Assembly (NCBI GenBank): GCA_029059705.1
Contig: JAIDVM010000031.1
Span: 16,087 to 80,086 of the forward strand
Length of the DNA: 64,000 nt
Direction: 5' to 3'
Source of the DNA: Clostridia bacterium
GTDB taxonomy: Bacteria > Bacillota > Clostridia > Christensenellales > Borkfalkiaceae
Shown here: positions 1 to 7,579 of the stretch, piece by piece
Layout: each line of letters opens with the position of its first letter
How positions within the stretch are numbered: position 1 is the stretch's first letter
The notes under the pieces: model-generated
Database searches by the model: none
Told to the model about the DNA's origin: nothing
The model's input: only the letters and a program-made list of their open reading frames with translations
Program-made: the position numbers and the translations under genes

Positions 1-1621
1 CGAAGTAAACGGTTACGTTCCCGTTGGCAAATACGCAATTACGGGCAGCTGGAACAACACCGACTACAACGTAATCTTCTTCGGCAATTGGGAAGGCGAC
101 GAATTCCACCAGGCGCAGACTGCGGGCGTATACAGCGTTATTCCCGCGGACATAACGGTTAAAAAGTCGGGCAGCGAATGGTTCGACCAGGACGACGTTT
201 ACGATAAAAACCAGCCCTCGCTCGTATCGCTTGCAAAGCGCAACGACGACGACACCGAATACGTAAACATTGCCTTAAAGGGCGACAAGAGCGCAAAAGC
301 CACCATAACCTACAGCTTCCTTTACGAGTACGACGACGGCAAGGTTATGACCGACGAAATGATTAAAAGCTTCATCGTCGAAGGCAACACTGCAGTGCCC
401 GAAATAAGGCAGGCGGGCGATTGGGTAATCTATTACCGCATAACCGAACAAAACCACAACGTAAAATACGGGCAATGGGTGGTAAGAATCCGTAAAAACA
501 CCGAATTCATAGTGGTAAGCTTTAAAAAGGCGTTCACCACGCAATACGGCGACACGGTATTCGGCACCGACTTAATGCCCCAGCTCATTGATACCGAAGG
601 CAACAGCGAATATTTAGAGCTTGGCAACGGCTTAGAGGGCATTACGTTATTGCAACTTCGCAAAATCGCGCGCGCTTACGCTTACGAAGACGTAACAAGC
701 AACATGGGCTTCGTCGGCAGCAGCACGGCGGCAGGCAAGTATTGCATAAGGTTTGTAATCCGCGACGAATACGCCGAAGAATACGACGGCGTTGAGTTCA
801 AATACAGCGACAGCAACGACAAGGCGGACACCAACCTCGACAAATACGAAGTAACCCGCCGCGAATTAACCCTCGAATGGGGCGAAACGTCGTTCACCTA
901 CGACGGCGCGGGGCACGTTCCCACGGCAACGCTCAAAGGGCTTGTCGGCGGCGAGGCGGTCGAACTCAACAACATCGTTTTGGGCGAAGCCAACACCTTG
1001 CAGCTTAAAAACGGCGACGTAATGAACGTAACGGTAAGCCTTTATCAGGGCGCAAACACTTCAAGCGCGGGCGCGTTCATTTTAAGGGCCGAGATAGACA
1101 ACGCCAACTACGAGTTAAAGCTCGGCTCAATCGTAACGGTAAACGTTGCAAAGCGCGCCTTGGAAATCGTTTGGGGCGAAACCTCGTTTAATTACGACGG
1201 CGCAAGCCACATTCCCACCGCAACCATAAAGGGCTTCGCGGGCGGCGAAGAAATTACCTTAAACGATATCGTCATCGGCGAAGTAAGGGAAATAACCCTT
1301 TCAAGCGGCGAAGTCGTTAAAATCCGCGTAACGCTCATCAGCGGCAGCGACACAACAAACGGCAACTATGGCTTAAGGGTAGAAGTGGTAGACAGCGGCG
1401 ATTACGAGCTGCAAAACGGCTCGGTAATAACCGTCACCATCACCGATAACAGCAAAGTGGCGCTTCCCAACTGGGCAATCTACGCAATAGCAGGCGCGGC
1501 GGCGTTTGCAGTACTGCTGATAATAATCCTTATAGCGGTACTTAAAAAGCGCAAAAAGGCGCAGCATGCTGTTGAAGGCTTAATCGACGAAGACGGCTTC
1601 ATGGACGATTACGAAGGCTAA
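1..1621 (+). CDS. Surface protein with tandem beta-sandwich repeats and C-terminal membrane anchor (5' partial)
   Basis: The frame is open from base 2 to the TAA at 1619-1621, so the start lies before the window; the first in-frame ATG at 347 is internal. Two tandem repeats of about 90 residues are obvious, each opening with a W-G-E-T-S-F-x-Y-D-G-A motif (around 881 and 1171) followed by H-x-P-T-A-T and a Gly-Gly turn. This resembles MBG or Ig-like modules of bacterial surface proteins. A hydrophobic helix near 1465-1545 followed by K-K-R-K-K and a short acidic tail fits a C-terminal membrane anchor facing outward; no LPXTG motif is present. Function is unknown; adhesion or wall scaffolding is a guess. 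A strong terminator follows at 1640. Confidence 0.7.
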   Translation, partial: EVNGYVPVGKYAITGSWNNTDYNVIFFGNWEGDEFHQAQTAGVYSVIPADITVKKSGSEWFDQDDVYDKNQPSLVSLAKRNDDDTEYVNIALKGDKSAKATITYSFLYEYDDGKVMTDEMIKSFIVEGNTAVPEIRQAGDWVIYYRITEQNHNVKYGQWVVRIRKNTEFIVVSFKKAFTTQYGDTVFGTDLMPQLIDTEGNSEYLELGNGLEGITLLQLRKIARAYAYEDVTSNMGFVGSSTAAGKYCIRFVIRDEYAEEYDGVEFKYSDSNDKADTNLDKYEVTRRELTLEWGETSFTYDGAGHVPTATLKGLVGGEAVELNNIVLGEANTLQLKNGDVMNVTVSLYQGANTSSAGAFILRAEIDNANYELKLGSIVTVNVAKRALEIVWGETSFNYDGASHIPTATIKGFAGGEEITLNDIVIGEVREITLSSGEVVKIRVTLISGSDTTNGNYGLRVEVVDSGDYELQNGSVITVTITDNSKVALPNWAIYAIAGAAAFAVLLIIILIAVLKKRKKAQHAVEGLIDEDGFMDDYEG

Positions 1622-1639
1622 TATTTTACAGTAACTCAG

Positions 1640-1671
1640 GGCTTCCCCGAAAACAAAGGGGAAGCCTTTTT
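1640..1671 (+). terminator. Rho-independent terminator of the surface protein gene
   Basis: A perfect 9-bp stem (GGCTTCCCC with GGGGAAGCC, arms 1640-1648 and 1658-1666) with a 9-nt loop is followed by five T residues. It separates the surface protein gene from the apbE promoter immediately downstream. Confidence 0.9.
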
Positions 1672-1672
1672 C

Positions 1673-1701
1673 TTGCAAAGTTAAAAGTTTTGCGGTATAA
1701 T
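1673..1701 (+). promoter_or_regulatory. Sigma-A-type promoter of apbE, predicted leaderless
   Basis: TTGCAA (1673-1678), a 17-nt spacer and TATAAT (1696-1701) form a near-consensus promoter. The -10 box is only six bases before the ATG at 1708, so the predicted transcription start falls on the A of the start codon. No Shine-Dalgarno sequence is visible, which fits a leaderless mRNA. Confidence 0.65.
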
Positions 1702-1707
1702 AAAATC

Positions 1708-2829
1708 ATGAAAAAGCTTTATGCGGCAATTTTAAGCGTTTTAATAGCTTTCACCGTGTTAATCTGCGGGTGCGGGACAAGCATTCCCAACCCGTTCTTT
1801 TTCAACGCCATGCACGCGGACGTAACCGTAACCGCCCACGGCAAAACGGACGCGGATTTTAAAAATTTCTGCGTGGAAATAAAAGAAACGCTTTCCGCAA
1901 TCGAGGCTTCGGTTTCGGCAACCGACCAAAACTCTTACGTTTCGAAATTCAACCGCGCGGCTGCGGGCGAAAAAGTTCAGCTCGACAAGTGCGCATATGA
2001 TATTCTGTCGCTCGCAAAGCAGGCTTACGAAATAACGGAAGGCTTTTATAACCCCGCCGTTTATTACAGCGTGCAGGCGTTTACAAAAGATAAAAACGCG
2101 CCTTTCACGCCCCCCGCAACCGAGGTCACCGACAAATACAAACAGCTTGCCGACATGTTCGGCGAGCTTGAATTAATCGTCGAAAACGGCGCATATTACG
2201 CGGTTAAACCGAATTTCACGGTGGAAATCAACGGCGAAACTTATTCCATTAAGCTCGATTTGGGCGGGATAGCAAAGGGCTACGCCGCAAATGTAATAAA
2301 CGCGCTGTTTGCAAAACACGGCTACGAAACCGGTTACGTAAATCTGGGCGGCAGCAGCATAGTATGCAAAAGCTCAAAGTCGGGCGGCGCTTATACCTTG
2401 GGCATGACAAATCCCCGCTCGCCGACGGGCGACAATTATTTAACTACCACACTTCAAAACGACAACCTTTCAACAAGCGGCGATTACCGCAATTACTTCA
2501 TTCACGAGGGCGTAAGGTATTGCCACATAATCGACCCTACAACCGCCCGCCCCGTGCAAACGGGCGTTTACACCGCCACGGTAATCGGCGGCGACCCCGC
2601 CCTGAACGACGCTTACACCACGGCTATTATGACAATGGGCACGCAAAAGGCGGTGGAGTTCATAAACAAAAATCTTTCTTCAAGCCGAGTGTTTTTCGTT
2701 TGCGAAGAGGGGATAATAACAAACGTTCCGCCCACGGGTTACACCCTTAACAAAAACTGCGGCTACGCCGTAATAAACGAAATTTCGCAGGACGGCAAAA
2801 TAATTTTGGGTGATAATTATGTCGCTTAA
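1708..2829 (+). CDS. apbE: FAD:protein FMN transferase, lipoprotein (ApbE family)
   Basis: ApbE transfers FMN from FAD to a Thr or Ser of target proteins, such as the S/T-G-A-T sites of RnfG and RnfD encoded just downstream on the other strand. The 373-residue product has a signal peptide ending in an I-C-G-C lipobox (Cys22), so it should act on the outer face of the membrane. Family motifs are visible: L-G-G-I-A-K-G-Y-A-A-N, the following N-L-G-G-S-S, an H-I-I-D-P-T-T segment, and the late L-N-D-A-Y-T-T-A-I-M motif of the metal and active-site region. The ATG at 1708 is chosen because it starts the signal peptide; an upstream TTG at 1690 is in frame but less likely. The stop overlaps the next gene by 11 nt. 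Confidence 0.9.
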   Translation: MKKLYAAILSVLIAFTVLICGCGTSIPNPFFFNAMHADVTVTAHGKTDADFKNFCVEIKETLSAIEASVSATDQNSYVSKFNRAAAGEKVQLDKCAYDILSLAKQAYEITEGFYNPAVYYSVQAFTKDKNAPFTPPATEVTDKYKQLADMFGELELIVENGAYYAVKPNFTVEINGETYSIKLDLGGIAKGYAANVINALFAKHGYETGYVNLGGSSIVCKSSKSGGAYTLGMTNPRSPTGDNYLTTTLQNDNLSTSGDYRNYFIHEGVRYCHIIDPTTARPVQTGVYTATVIGGDPALNDAYTTAIMTMGTQKAVEFINKNLSSSRVFFVCEEGIITNVPPTGYTLNKNCGYAVINEISQDGKIILGDNYVA

Positions 2830-3367
2830 AAAAGTAACGCAGGTCAAGGCGGACAAGGGCTTTAAAATCTGGGATTTAATAATTTACGGCGCGGTTGCTT
2901 TAATAATAGCCGTAATCTTTATCGCCGTCTTTGTCACCCGCGACGCAAGCCCCTTAAAGGGCGTAAAAATTTACACCGACGAGGTTTTGGTTTTCGAGTA
3001 TAACTTCACCGACGGCGAATATAAAAATTATTCGCCCCAAACCGTCGTTATAATCGAAAAGCCGCTTGCCGTTCAGTCCGTGGGTTCTCATGTCATTCTG
3101 CATGACCCCCCTGTCATTCTGAGGCTTGCCGAAGAATCCCCCGCCGAAAATACTTTAAAAATAAAAGTAACCGCAAACGGCGGCTACAACGTTATTGAAA
3201 TAGATAAAGCGGAAAGGTCGGTTAAAATAACCGAAGCCGACTGCGGCAAGCGCGACTGCGTTTACACCGCCGCAATTACGGACAACAGCGGCATGATTTA
3301 TTGCTCGCCCCATAAACTTCGTATTTTGCCCTACGACTTCGATGCCGGCGACAACATAATAATTTAA
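2819..3367 (+). CDS. NusG domain II-containing membrane protein
   Basis: The 182-residue protein has one N-terminal membrane helix (about residues 18-40) and then an extracytoplasmic NusG-II type domain, recognisable from N-G-G-Y-N-V-I-E-I and a C-x4-C...C-S-P-H-K-L pattern (Cys142, Cys147, Cys162). Small proteins of this family commonly sit beside apbE and rnf genes in Clostridia; their role is not settled. It overlaps apbE by 11 nt and is probably translationally coupled. Residues about 88-107 are encoded by a copy of the dispersed TGTCATTCTGAG repeat, so part of the domain is a repeat-derived insertion that kept the frame open. A GTG at 2810 is an alternative start. Confidence 0.75.
   Translation: MSLKKVTQVKADKGFKIWDLIIYGAVALIIAVIFIAVFVTRDASPLKGVKIYTDEVLVFEYNFTDGEYKNYSPQTVVIIEKPLAVQSVGSHVILHDPPVILRLAEESPAENTLKIKVTANGGYNVIEIDKAERSVKITEADCGKRDCVYTAAITDNSGMIYCSPHKLRILPYDFDAGDNIII
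3090..3140 (+). repeat. Dispersed TGTCATTCTGAG repeat inside the NusG-II gene
   Basis: Two tandem partial copies (TGTCATTCTG at 3091-3100, then a full copy at 3112-3140 with the GGCTTGCCGAAGAATC continuation) match the repeat found between genes at 35549, 42936, 43016, 45468 and 57856. Here it is translated in frame. Confidence 0.85.
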
Positions 3368-3419
3368 AAAGATTTAAAACGATAACCCCCCGAAAGGGCG
3401 TTTGTCATATACAAACAAA

Positions 3420-3467
3420 TAGCACACCATACTTAAAAAACTAAGTGTAGCGTGCTATATTTTTAAT
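3420..3467 (+). terminator. Terminator of the apbE-nusG-II transcript
   Basis: Arms 3420-3435 and 3442-3457 pair over 16 positions with three imperfect pairs around an A-rich loop, followed by TATTTTTAATT. It lies about 50 nt past the stop of the NusG-II gene. Confidence 0.75.
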
Positions 3468-3498
3468 TGCTGGAATGATAAATTTCAATTTTTCTGAC

Positions 3499-3540
3499 TG
3501 CTCGTCGTTGCGAGGGAGCAATGCGACCGCGGCAATTCAG
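3499..3540. repeat. Possible second dispersed repeat (GTTGCGAGGGAGC type)
   Basis: The text around CGTCGTTGCGAGGGAGC and GCGACCGCGGCAATTC looks like a repeat type I recall between genes in many bacterial genomes. There is only one copy in this window, so repetition cannot be shown here. It lies in the 323-bp gap 3368-3690, which otherwise holds only terminators. Confidence 0.4.
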
Positions 3541-3572
3541 ACTGTTCCGCTCTTTCCAAATATTTACGTCAA

Positions 3573-3616
3573 AACCCCGAAAAACGTTAATTTTTACGCT
3601 TTTCGGGGTTGTTTTT
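3573..3616. terminator. Bidirectional terminator between converging transcripts
   Basis: AACCCCGAAAAACG (3573-3586) pairs with CGCTTTTCGGGGTT (3597-3610) with one mismatch. GTTTTTTAATT follows on the plus strand and TTTT on the minus strand. A further AT-rich hairpin with a T tail lies at 3629-3661. These sit where the apbE and rnf transcripts meet. Confidence 0.7.
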
Positions 3617-3690
3617 TAATTGTACTATATCCGTATTTTACATAAAAAGTACGGATTTTTCCATATCTTTAAGATGTATTTAAGTCTTCG

Positions 3691-4575
3691 TTAAGCCGTT
3701 TTTTCGGCGGGCTGTTCGGGCTTTGATTTTATTTCTTCAACCTTTTCAGCGGCAATTTTGCGGCTTAAAATAATCTTTTTGGGGCATTTCTGCGCGCACG
3801 TCATGCAACCGGTGCACTTTTCGTAATCTATGCGCGGCAGGTTGTCAACCATCGTAATCGCGCCGTTCGGGCAGCTTTTTGCGCAAATTCCGCAGCCAAT
3901 GCAGCCCGTTTTGCACGCCGAAATCACTTCTTTGCCCTTTAAAAGGGAGGAGCACCCAACGTAAACGGGCGCGGAGGAAGGAATTCTGCCAATAAGCTTT
4001 TTGGGGCAAGCCGTTATGCACGCCCCGCACGAAACGCACTTGTCGGGGTCAATCTTAGCAACGCCGTTTTTAATGGCAATTGCGCCCTCGGGGCACGCCG
4101 CCGCGCAGTCCCCGCACCCAAGGCACGCGAACTTACACGATTTATTGCCGCCCAAAAGCGAATTGCACCCCGCGCACGTCGGATTGCCCATATATTGAAA
4201 CTTAACGGCGCAGTTTTCCGCCGTTCCGCTGCAATGCACCGTTGCAACCGTGGGTTCTTCGTCTTTAAGCTCAATGCCCAAAAGCTTTGCTATTTCAGCC
4301 TTTTTTTCGGGCGAGGTTACGTGACAGTCGGCAAGGTTTCCGCTTCCGTCGGCGAGCTTAGCCGCAAAGCCGCCGCAGCCCGAACAGCCGCAGCCGCCGC
4401 AGTTCGCACCCGCAAGATTTTCTAAAATTTTTGTGACTTTTTCGTCCACGTTTACTTTAAAAACTTTGCCTACGATAAGTATGAGCGCGCCGATAAGTAT
4501 TGCCGAGCCGGCGAAAATGCCGACTACTATTCCCAAAGTTATCCAGGTCTGCGAGGTTATTTCCAAAATATTCAT
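3691..4575 (-). CDS. rnfB: Rnf electron transport complex subunit B
   Basis: RnfB is the iron-sulfur subunit thought to receive electrons from reduced ferredoxin and pass them into the Rnf complex, which pumps ions while reducing NAD+. The 294-residue product has an N-terminal membrane helix (about 12-38), then a [4Fe-4S]-binding segment with C-G-G-C-G-C-S-G-C near residues 59-67, and several ferredoxin-type C-x2-C-x2-C-x3-C motifs in the C-terminal half. It is the last gene of rnfCDGEAB. Its Shine-Dalgarno site (AAGGAGG) overlaps the rnfA stop codon. The C-terminal tail is rich in Lys, Glu and Pro. Confidence 0.95.
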   Translation of the reverse strand: MNILEITSQTWITLGIVVGIFAGSAILIGALILIVGKVFKVNVDEKVTKILENLAGANCGGCGCSGCGGFAAKLADGSGNLADCHVTSPEKKAEIAKLLGIELKDEEPTVATVHCSGTAENCAVKFQYMGNPTCAGCNSLLGGNKSCKFACLGCGDCAAACPEGAIAIKNGVAKIDPDKCVSCGACITACPKKLIGRIPSSAPVYVGCSSLLKGKEVISACKTGCIGCGICAKSCPNGAITMVDNLPRIDYEKCTGCMTCAQKCPKKIILSRKIAAEKVEEIKSKPEQPAEKTA

Positions 4576-4591
4576 TAAATTTTAAACCTCC

Positions 4592-5185
4592 TTAAATCGA
4601 GAATACCATAAACGCCATGCATATAAAGCAAGCCGTAACCATTGCGGTGGGGAAGCCCGTTAAAGCCTTTGGCGTTTTGTAATAGTTGAGTTTTTCTCTA
4701 AGTCCGCTCATTATAACCATTACGAGAGTAAAGCCTATGCCCGCGAATAATGCGTATAAAACCGCCCAGCCGATATTCATTGTTGCCGTGCCTATTATCG
4801 CTTCCATGTCGCCTATTACAAGCTCGGTTACGCCGAGCACCGCGCAGTTGGTGGTTATGAGCGGCAGATACACGCCCATTGCGTTGTAGAGCGAGGGGGA
4901 AAGCTTTCTTATAATCATTTCAAGCATCTGCACGAGCGAGGCTATGATGAATATAAAGAAGATTATTTCAAGAAAGCCAAACCCGAGCGGCTCCATAACG
5001 CAGGTGTAAATAGGGTAGGTGACAAGCGTTGCAAGCGCCATAACCACGGTAACCGCAACGCCCATGCCGAGCGCGGACGAGGTCTTTTTCGAAACCCCTA
5101 AAAAGGGGCAAATGCCGTAGGATTTGTTGGTTATGAAGTTATTCGTCAAAACCGCCGCCAAAACTATTGCAATAAACGTTCCCAT
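4592..5185 (-). CDS. rnfA: Rnf electron transport complex subunit A
   Basis: RnfA is a six-helix membrane subunit that, with RnfE, forms the inverted pair at the core of the Rnf ion pump and holds an intramembrane iron-sulfur centre. The 197-residue sequence shows the family motif L-P-L-I-T-T-N-C-A-V-L-G in the middle and the early L-T-N-N-F segment. The start follows the rnfE stop by one base and has an AAGGAGGG Shine-Dalgarno inside the rnfE end. Confidence 0.95.
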   Translation of the reverse strand: MGTFIAIVLAAVLTNNFITNKSYGICPFLGVSKKTSSALGMGVAVTVVMALATLVTYPIYTCVMEPLGFGFLEIIFFIFIIASLVQMLEMIIRKLSPSLYNAMGVYLPLITTNCAVLGVTELVIGDMEAIIGTATMNIGWAVLYALFAGIGFTLVMVIMSGLREKLNYYKTPKALTGFPTAMVTACFICMAFMVFSI

Positions 5186-5186
5186 T

Positions 5187-5834
5187 TTACGCGCCCTCCT
5201 TTAAAAGGTTTTCGCGCGCGAGCCTGTTGGACTTAACGCGCCTGGATTTTTCAAAGCAGTCCAAAACGTAAGTGAACACCGCAATCGCAAGCCCGTAAAC
5301 GAGGAAGGAGCCCGCGGGCGTTGCAAGCATGGCAATTTTAAAGTCCATTATTTTCAGCCCGAAAAGCGAGCCGCTGCCGAAGAACTCGCAGATAATTCCC
5401 ATCAACGTGAGCGCGCACGTAAAGCCCAAGCCGTTGGCAATTCCGTCCACGGCGGATTCCAAAACTGTATGCTTGTTTGCAAACGCTTCGGCTCTGCCGA
5501 GGATTATGCAGTTTACTACGATTAAAGCGAGGAACCCGCCCAAGCTGTCGTAAAGGGATGGCAAATACTTTTCCAGAACCATTCTAACGAATGTAACCAA
5601 AGTTGCGATAACAACTATGTAGCACGGTATGCGCACCGCGTTTGGAATAACCTTTCTCAAAGCCGAAATAATTATGTTGCTCAAAGTCAGAACGACCAAA
5701 ACAGTTAAGCCCATGCCCGCCGCCGAGGTTGCCGACTTAATAAGCGCAAGGGTGGGGCAGGTGCCCAAAACCAGCATAAGCGTGGGGTTTTGAAAAATAA
5801 GTCCGTCAAGCGTAATTCTCTTATACTTGTTCAT
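5187..5834 (-). CDS. rnfE: Rnf electron transport complex subunit E
   Basis: RnfE is the membrane partner of RnfA. The 215-residue product has about six hydrophobic helices and the paralogous motif L-A-L-I-V-V-N-C-I-I-L-G-R-A-E-A-F-A. Its ATG shares one base with the rnfG stop codon (TGATG), so translation is coupled. The C-terminal tail is basic and hydrophilic, which suits a cytoplasmic end. Confidence 0.95.
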   Translation of the reverse strand: MNKYKRITLDGLIFQNPTLMLVLGTCPTLALIKSATSAAGMGLTVLVVLTLSNIIISALRKVIPNAVRIPCYIVVIATLVTFVRMVLEKYLPSLYDSLGGFLALIVVNCIILGRAEAFANKHTVLESAVDGIANGLGFTCALTLMGIICEFFGSGSLFGLKIMDFKIAMLATPAGSFLVYGLAIAVFTYVLDCFEKSRRVKSNRLARENLLKEGA

Positions 5835-6490
5835 CAGCCGTTACCTCCCAAAAGTCCGCCGACAAAGCTTAACGCTCCGTTCACCGCGTTGCACACGGCG
5901 GTTGAGGACATCGTCGCGCCCGACACTATATATTCGTCGTTATCCTTGTCGGGAACGTATTGTATTCCCGCCTCGTAACCGTCCACTATGTCCTGTAAAA
6001 GTGATGAGCCGTTTATATCCGACATCAGCGTCTGCGACGCGCTTTGCGAAATTACAACCCTGTATATGCCCGAAATAACGCCGTTTTCAACGGTTATCGC
6101 AACCCAGCAGGTTATGTTGCCGCCCGCGTAGCCGCGCTTGCCCTTAGAGGATACGAGATAGTTGAAAACTTCGTTGCCGTCCTCGGTGAATTTAACCTTA
6201 TAAGCCTGTTTAACTTCAGCCGCGCCGATTGCAACCGGTTTTTCCAAAAGCCCTTTGGGGTTCGAAACGGTGCTGTCGATAACGGCGTCGTTGCCGTTTT
6301 CGTCAAGTCCGTAAACGGTTACTTCCTTGCCCTCGTAAATGCTCGTAACGGCTCTTTGCAGCCTTTCGCCTTCGGTTACTTCCATAAACCCGAAGCAAAC
6401 CGTTAAAAACGCGCCGCTAACCAAAAGCACGCACAAAAGGGCGGTTATGCACTTAAAAACGTTGCTTTTAAAAAACTCTTTAACGGTCAT
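5834..6490 (-). CDS. rnfG: Rnf electron transport complex subunit G (covalent FMN)
   Basis: RnfG carries a covalent FMN outside the membrane. The 218-residue product has one N-terminal helix (about 13-35), then an FMN-binding domain. The flavinylation site is visible near the C-terminus as V-S-G-A-T-M-S-S, the S-G-A-T-x-S/T signature recognised by ApbE, which is encoded at 1708. The start follows the rnfD stop directly (TAAATG) with AAGGAGGG just upstream. Confidence 0.95.
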   Translation of the reverse strand: MTVKEFFKSNVFKCITALLCVLLVSGAFLTVCFGFMEVTEGERLQRAVTSIYEGKEVTVYGLDENGNDAVIDSTVSNPKGLLEKPVAIGAAEVKQAYKVKFTEDGNEVFNYLVSSKGKRGYAGGNITCWVAITVENGVISGIYRVVISQSASQTLMSDINGSSLLQDIVDGYEAGIQYVPDKDNDEYIVSGATMSSTAVCNAVNGALSFVGGLLGGNG

Positions 6491-7579
6491 TTATTTGCCC
6501 TCCTTAACGCTCTTTTGCTTTTTTTCGCGCTTATATCCGAAGGGTTTGCGCCGTATATATCTGTCGATTAACGGCACTAAAAGGTTCATTAGCATTATTA
6601 CGAACGAGGCGACTTCCTTTTTTGTAAAGACTTGCAAAAGCGCAACCAAAATTGCGCCCGCAACGTAATAAACCACTTGCCCCCAAACGCCCTTAGGCGA
6701 GGTTACGTAGTCGGGGAACATGAACACCGCCGCAAACAGCACGCCGCCCGAAAGGATATGCGGCAGGAACAGCGAAATATCGAAGGTGTATCCGTGCGCG
6801 TAGTAGCCCGTAAGCTTATCCGCGTCGCCCGCAAACCCGCCTATAAGCGTTGCGGTTAAACCGAACACGGCGATAAAGAGGAGGGGCTGCCACCACTTGA
6901 TAACCTTTCTCACCGAAAGATATATGTACCCTAATATAATGGCGATACCGCACGTTTCGCCTATGCAGCCCGCAACGCCCGTGCCCAAAAGAAGGTCTAC
7001 GGCGTTTAACGCGGTTCCTTCACCAACGGCTAAAAATCCCGAAAGATTTGTCGCGCCCGTAATTATGTCTGCCGAGCTTTCCATTATGGGGCCGAAGTTG
7101 GCCTTAACGTAAACGTTCATCGACATGGTAAAGCTTAAAAGCATAAACACGCGCGCCGCCGCCGCGGGGTTGACAAGGTTTTTGCCCGTGCCGCCGAACA
7201 GCATTTTAACGATTGCAATGGCGAACACGCTGCCTATGATTACCTCGTACCAATTCACGCGCGAGGGGAGTATCAAAGCCAGAATAAGCCCCGTTACGAC
7301 TGATGTGAAATCGAACTGTTTCCACCAGTTGAGGCACACATATCCTGCGTTTTTGCACTTTTCGGCAAAGCCTTTTTTAAGAATAAAATAATATATAAAC
7401 TCCGTTGCCACGCACGCTAAAACGGCGGTTAGCTCCACAACCAGCGCCTGCCAGCCGAAGAACACTATGCCCGCAACCGCGCACGGCAAAAGCGAAATGA
7501 TAACGTCTATCATTATGCCTTTTGTGGTGCGGCGTGATTTTACGTGAGGGGGAGTGGAGATTACCACGGTGTTATCCAT
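6491..7579 (-). CDS. rnfD: Rnf electron transport complex subunit D (covalent FMN)
   Basis: RnfD is a polytopic membrane subunit with covalent FMN. The 362-residue product has many hydrophobic helices and the flavinylation motif D-I-I-T-G-A-T-N-L-S-G around residue 178. The ATG at 7579 is preferred over a codon at 7615 because GGAG lies just before it; it overlaps the rnfC stop by 8 nt. The C-terminal tail is Lys/Arg-rich and cytoplasmic. Confidence 0.93.
   Translation of the reverse strand: MDNTVVISTPPHVKSRRTTKGIMIDVIISLLPCAVAGIVFFGWQALVVELTAVLACVATEFIYYFILKKGFAEKCKNAGYVCLNWWKQFDFTSVVTGLILALILPSRVNWYEVIIGSVFAIAIVKMLFGGTGKNLVNPAAAARVFMLLSFTMSMNVYVKANFGPIMESSADIITGATNLSGFLAVGEGTALNAVDLLLGTGVAGCIGETCGIAIILGYIYLSVRKVIKWWQPLLFIAVFGLTATLIGGFAGDADKLTGYYAHGYTFDISLFLPHILSGGVLFAAVFMFPDYVTSPKGVWGQVVYYVAGAILVALLQVFTKKEVASFVIMLMNLLVPLIDRYIRRKPFGYKREKKQKSVKEGK

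Noticed and set aside
347..349. ATG at 347 as the start of the first gene
   Set aside because: The same frame is open back to base 2 with similar beta-rich sequence and no Shine-Dalgarno precedes this ATG, so the gene is 5' truncated.
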